NCBI GenBank assembly: GCA_900547035.1
Contig: URFM01000053.1
Location: 1 to 23,615, forward strand
Direction: 5' to 3'
Source of the DNA: an uncultured Clostridium sp.
GTDB taxonomy: Bacteria > Bacillota > Clostridia > Lachnospirales > Lachnospiraceae
Length of the DNA stretch: 23,615 nucleotides
In this document: one piece after another, positions 23,603 through 23,615 of the stretch
Position numbering within the stretch: position 1 is the stretch's first letter
Layout: every line of letters begins with the position of its first letter
The notes under the pieces: model-generated
Databases searched by the model: none
Seen by the model: the letters and a program-made list of their open reading frames with translations, nothing else
What the model was told of the DNA's origin: nothing
Made by a program: the position numbers and the translations under genes

Positions 23603-23615
23603 ACGTCTTCGGACA

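Overview
The window looks like chromosomal DNA of a low-to-mid GC anaerobic Firmicute of the class Clostridia, most likely a Lachnospiraceae gut commensal (Enterocloster/Hungatella/Clostridium-like). This is inferred from strong AGGAGG ribosome binding sites, lipoprotein-type (lipobox) solute-binding proteins, a gdpP-rplI-dnaB gene order, a VanR/OmpR-type regulator and CUT1 sugar transporters without a dedicated ATPase. No tRNA, rRNA, CRISPR array, transposase or phage gene is visible.

Layout from left to right. (1) 1-267: no convincing gene; a palindrome-rich block that resembles a dispersed repeat, then a rightward terminator. (2) 268-4777, minus strand: a complete five-gene branched-chain amino-acid/amide ABC transporter operon, livK-livH-livM-livG-livF, with a promoter and a perfect inverted repeat at its 5' end. 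(3) 5132-7268, minus: a PIN-PhoH ATPase followed by an HD-domain phosphohydrolase, closed by a terminator that overlaps the last codons. (4) 7437-15702: a catabolic locus. A leftward AraC-family regulator diverges from a rightward operon of sugar-binding lipoprotein, two CUT1 permeases, GH36 alpha-galactosidase and a GH13 enzyme of amylosucrase type. The logical substrate is raffinose or a related alpha-galactoside: the transporter imports it, GH36 removes galactose, and the GH13 enzyme acts on the remaining sucrose. (5) 15803-18128, minus: a secreted lipoprotein with four peptidoglycan-binding repeats and an NlpC/P60 peptidase domain, followed by an OmpR-type response regulator with no kinase beside it. 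(6) 18264-22986, minus: gdpP (c-di-AMP phosphodiesterase), rplI, dnaB and a MerR-type DNA-binding coiled-coil protein, ending in a strong terminator. (7) 23258-23602, plus: a small DUF4234-type membrane protein diverging from gdpP.

Most of the window is ordinary housekeeping and accessory metabolism, and I see no clear sign of an undescribed defence or mobile system. The points most worth a second look are the pairing of GH36 with an amylosucrase-type GH13 (rather than a sucrose phosphorylase), three 11-bp-phased TGCCAG repeats in the gdpP/DUF4234 divergent region, the kinase-less response regulator tied to a cell-wall hydrolase, the perfect inverted repeat just downstream of the predicted liv promoter, and the palindromic element at the left edge.

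Several start codons were moved from the longest possible ORF to the site that follows a Shine-Dalgarno sequence; these choices are explained in each entry. All functional assignments come from reading motifs by eye; no database search was run.
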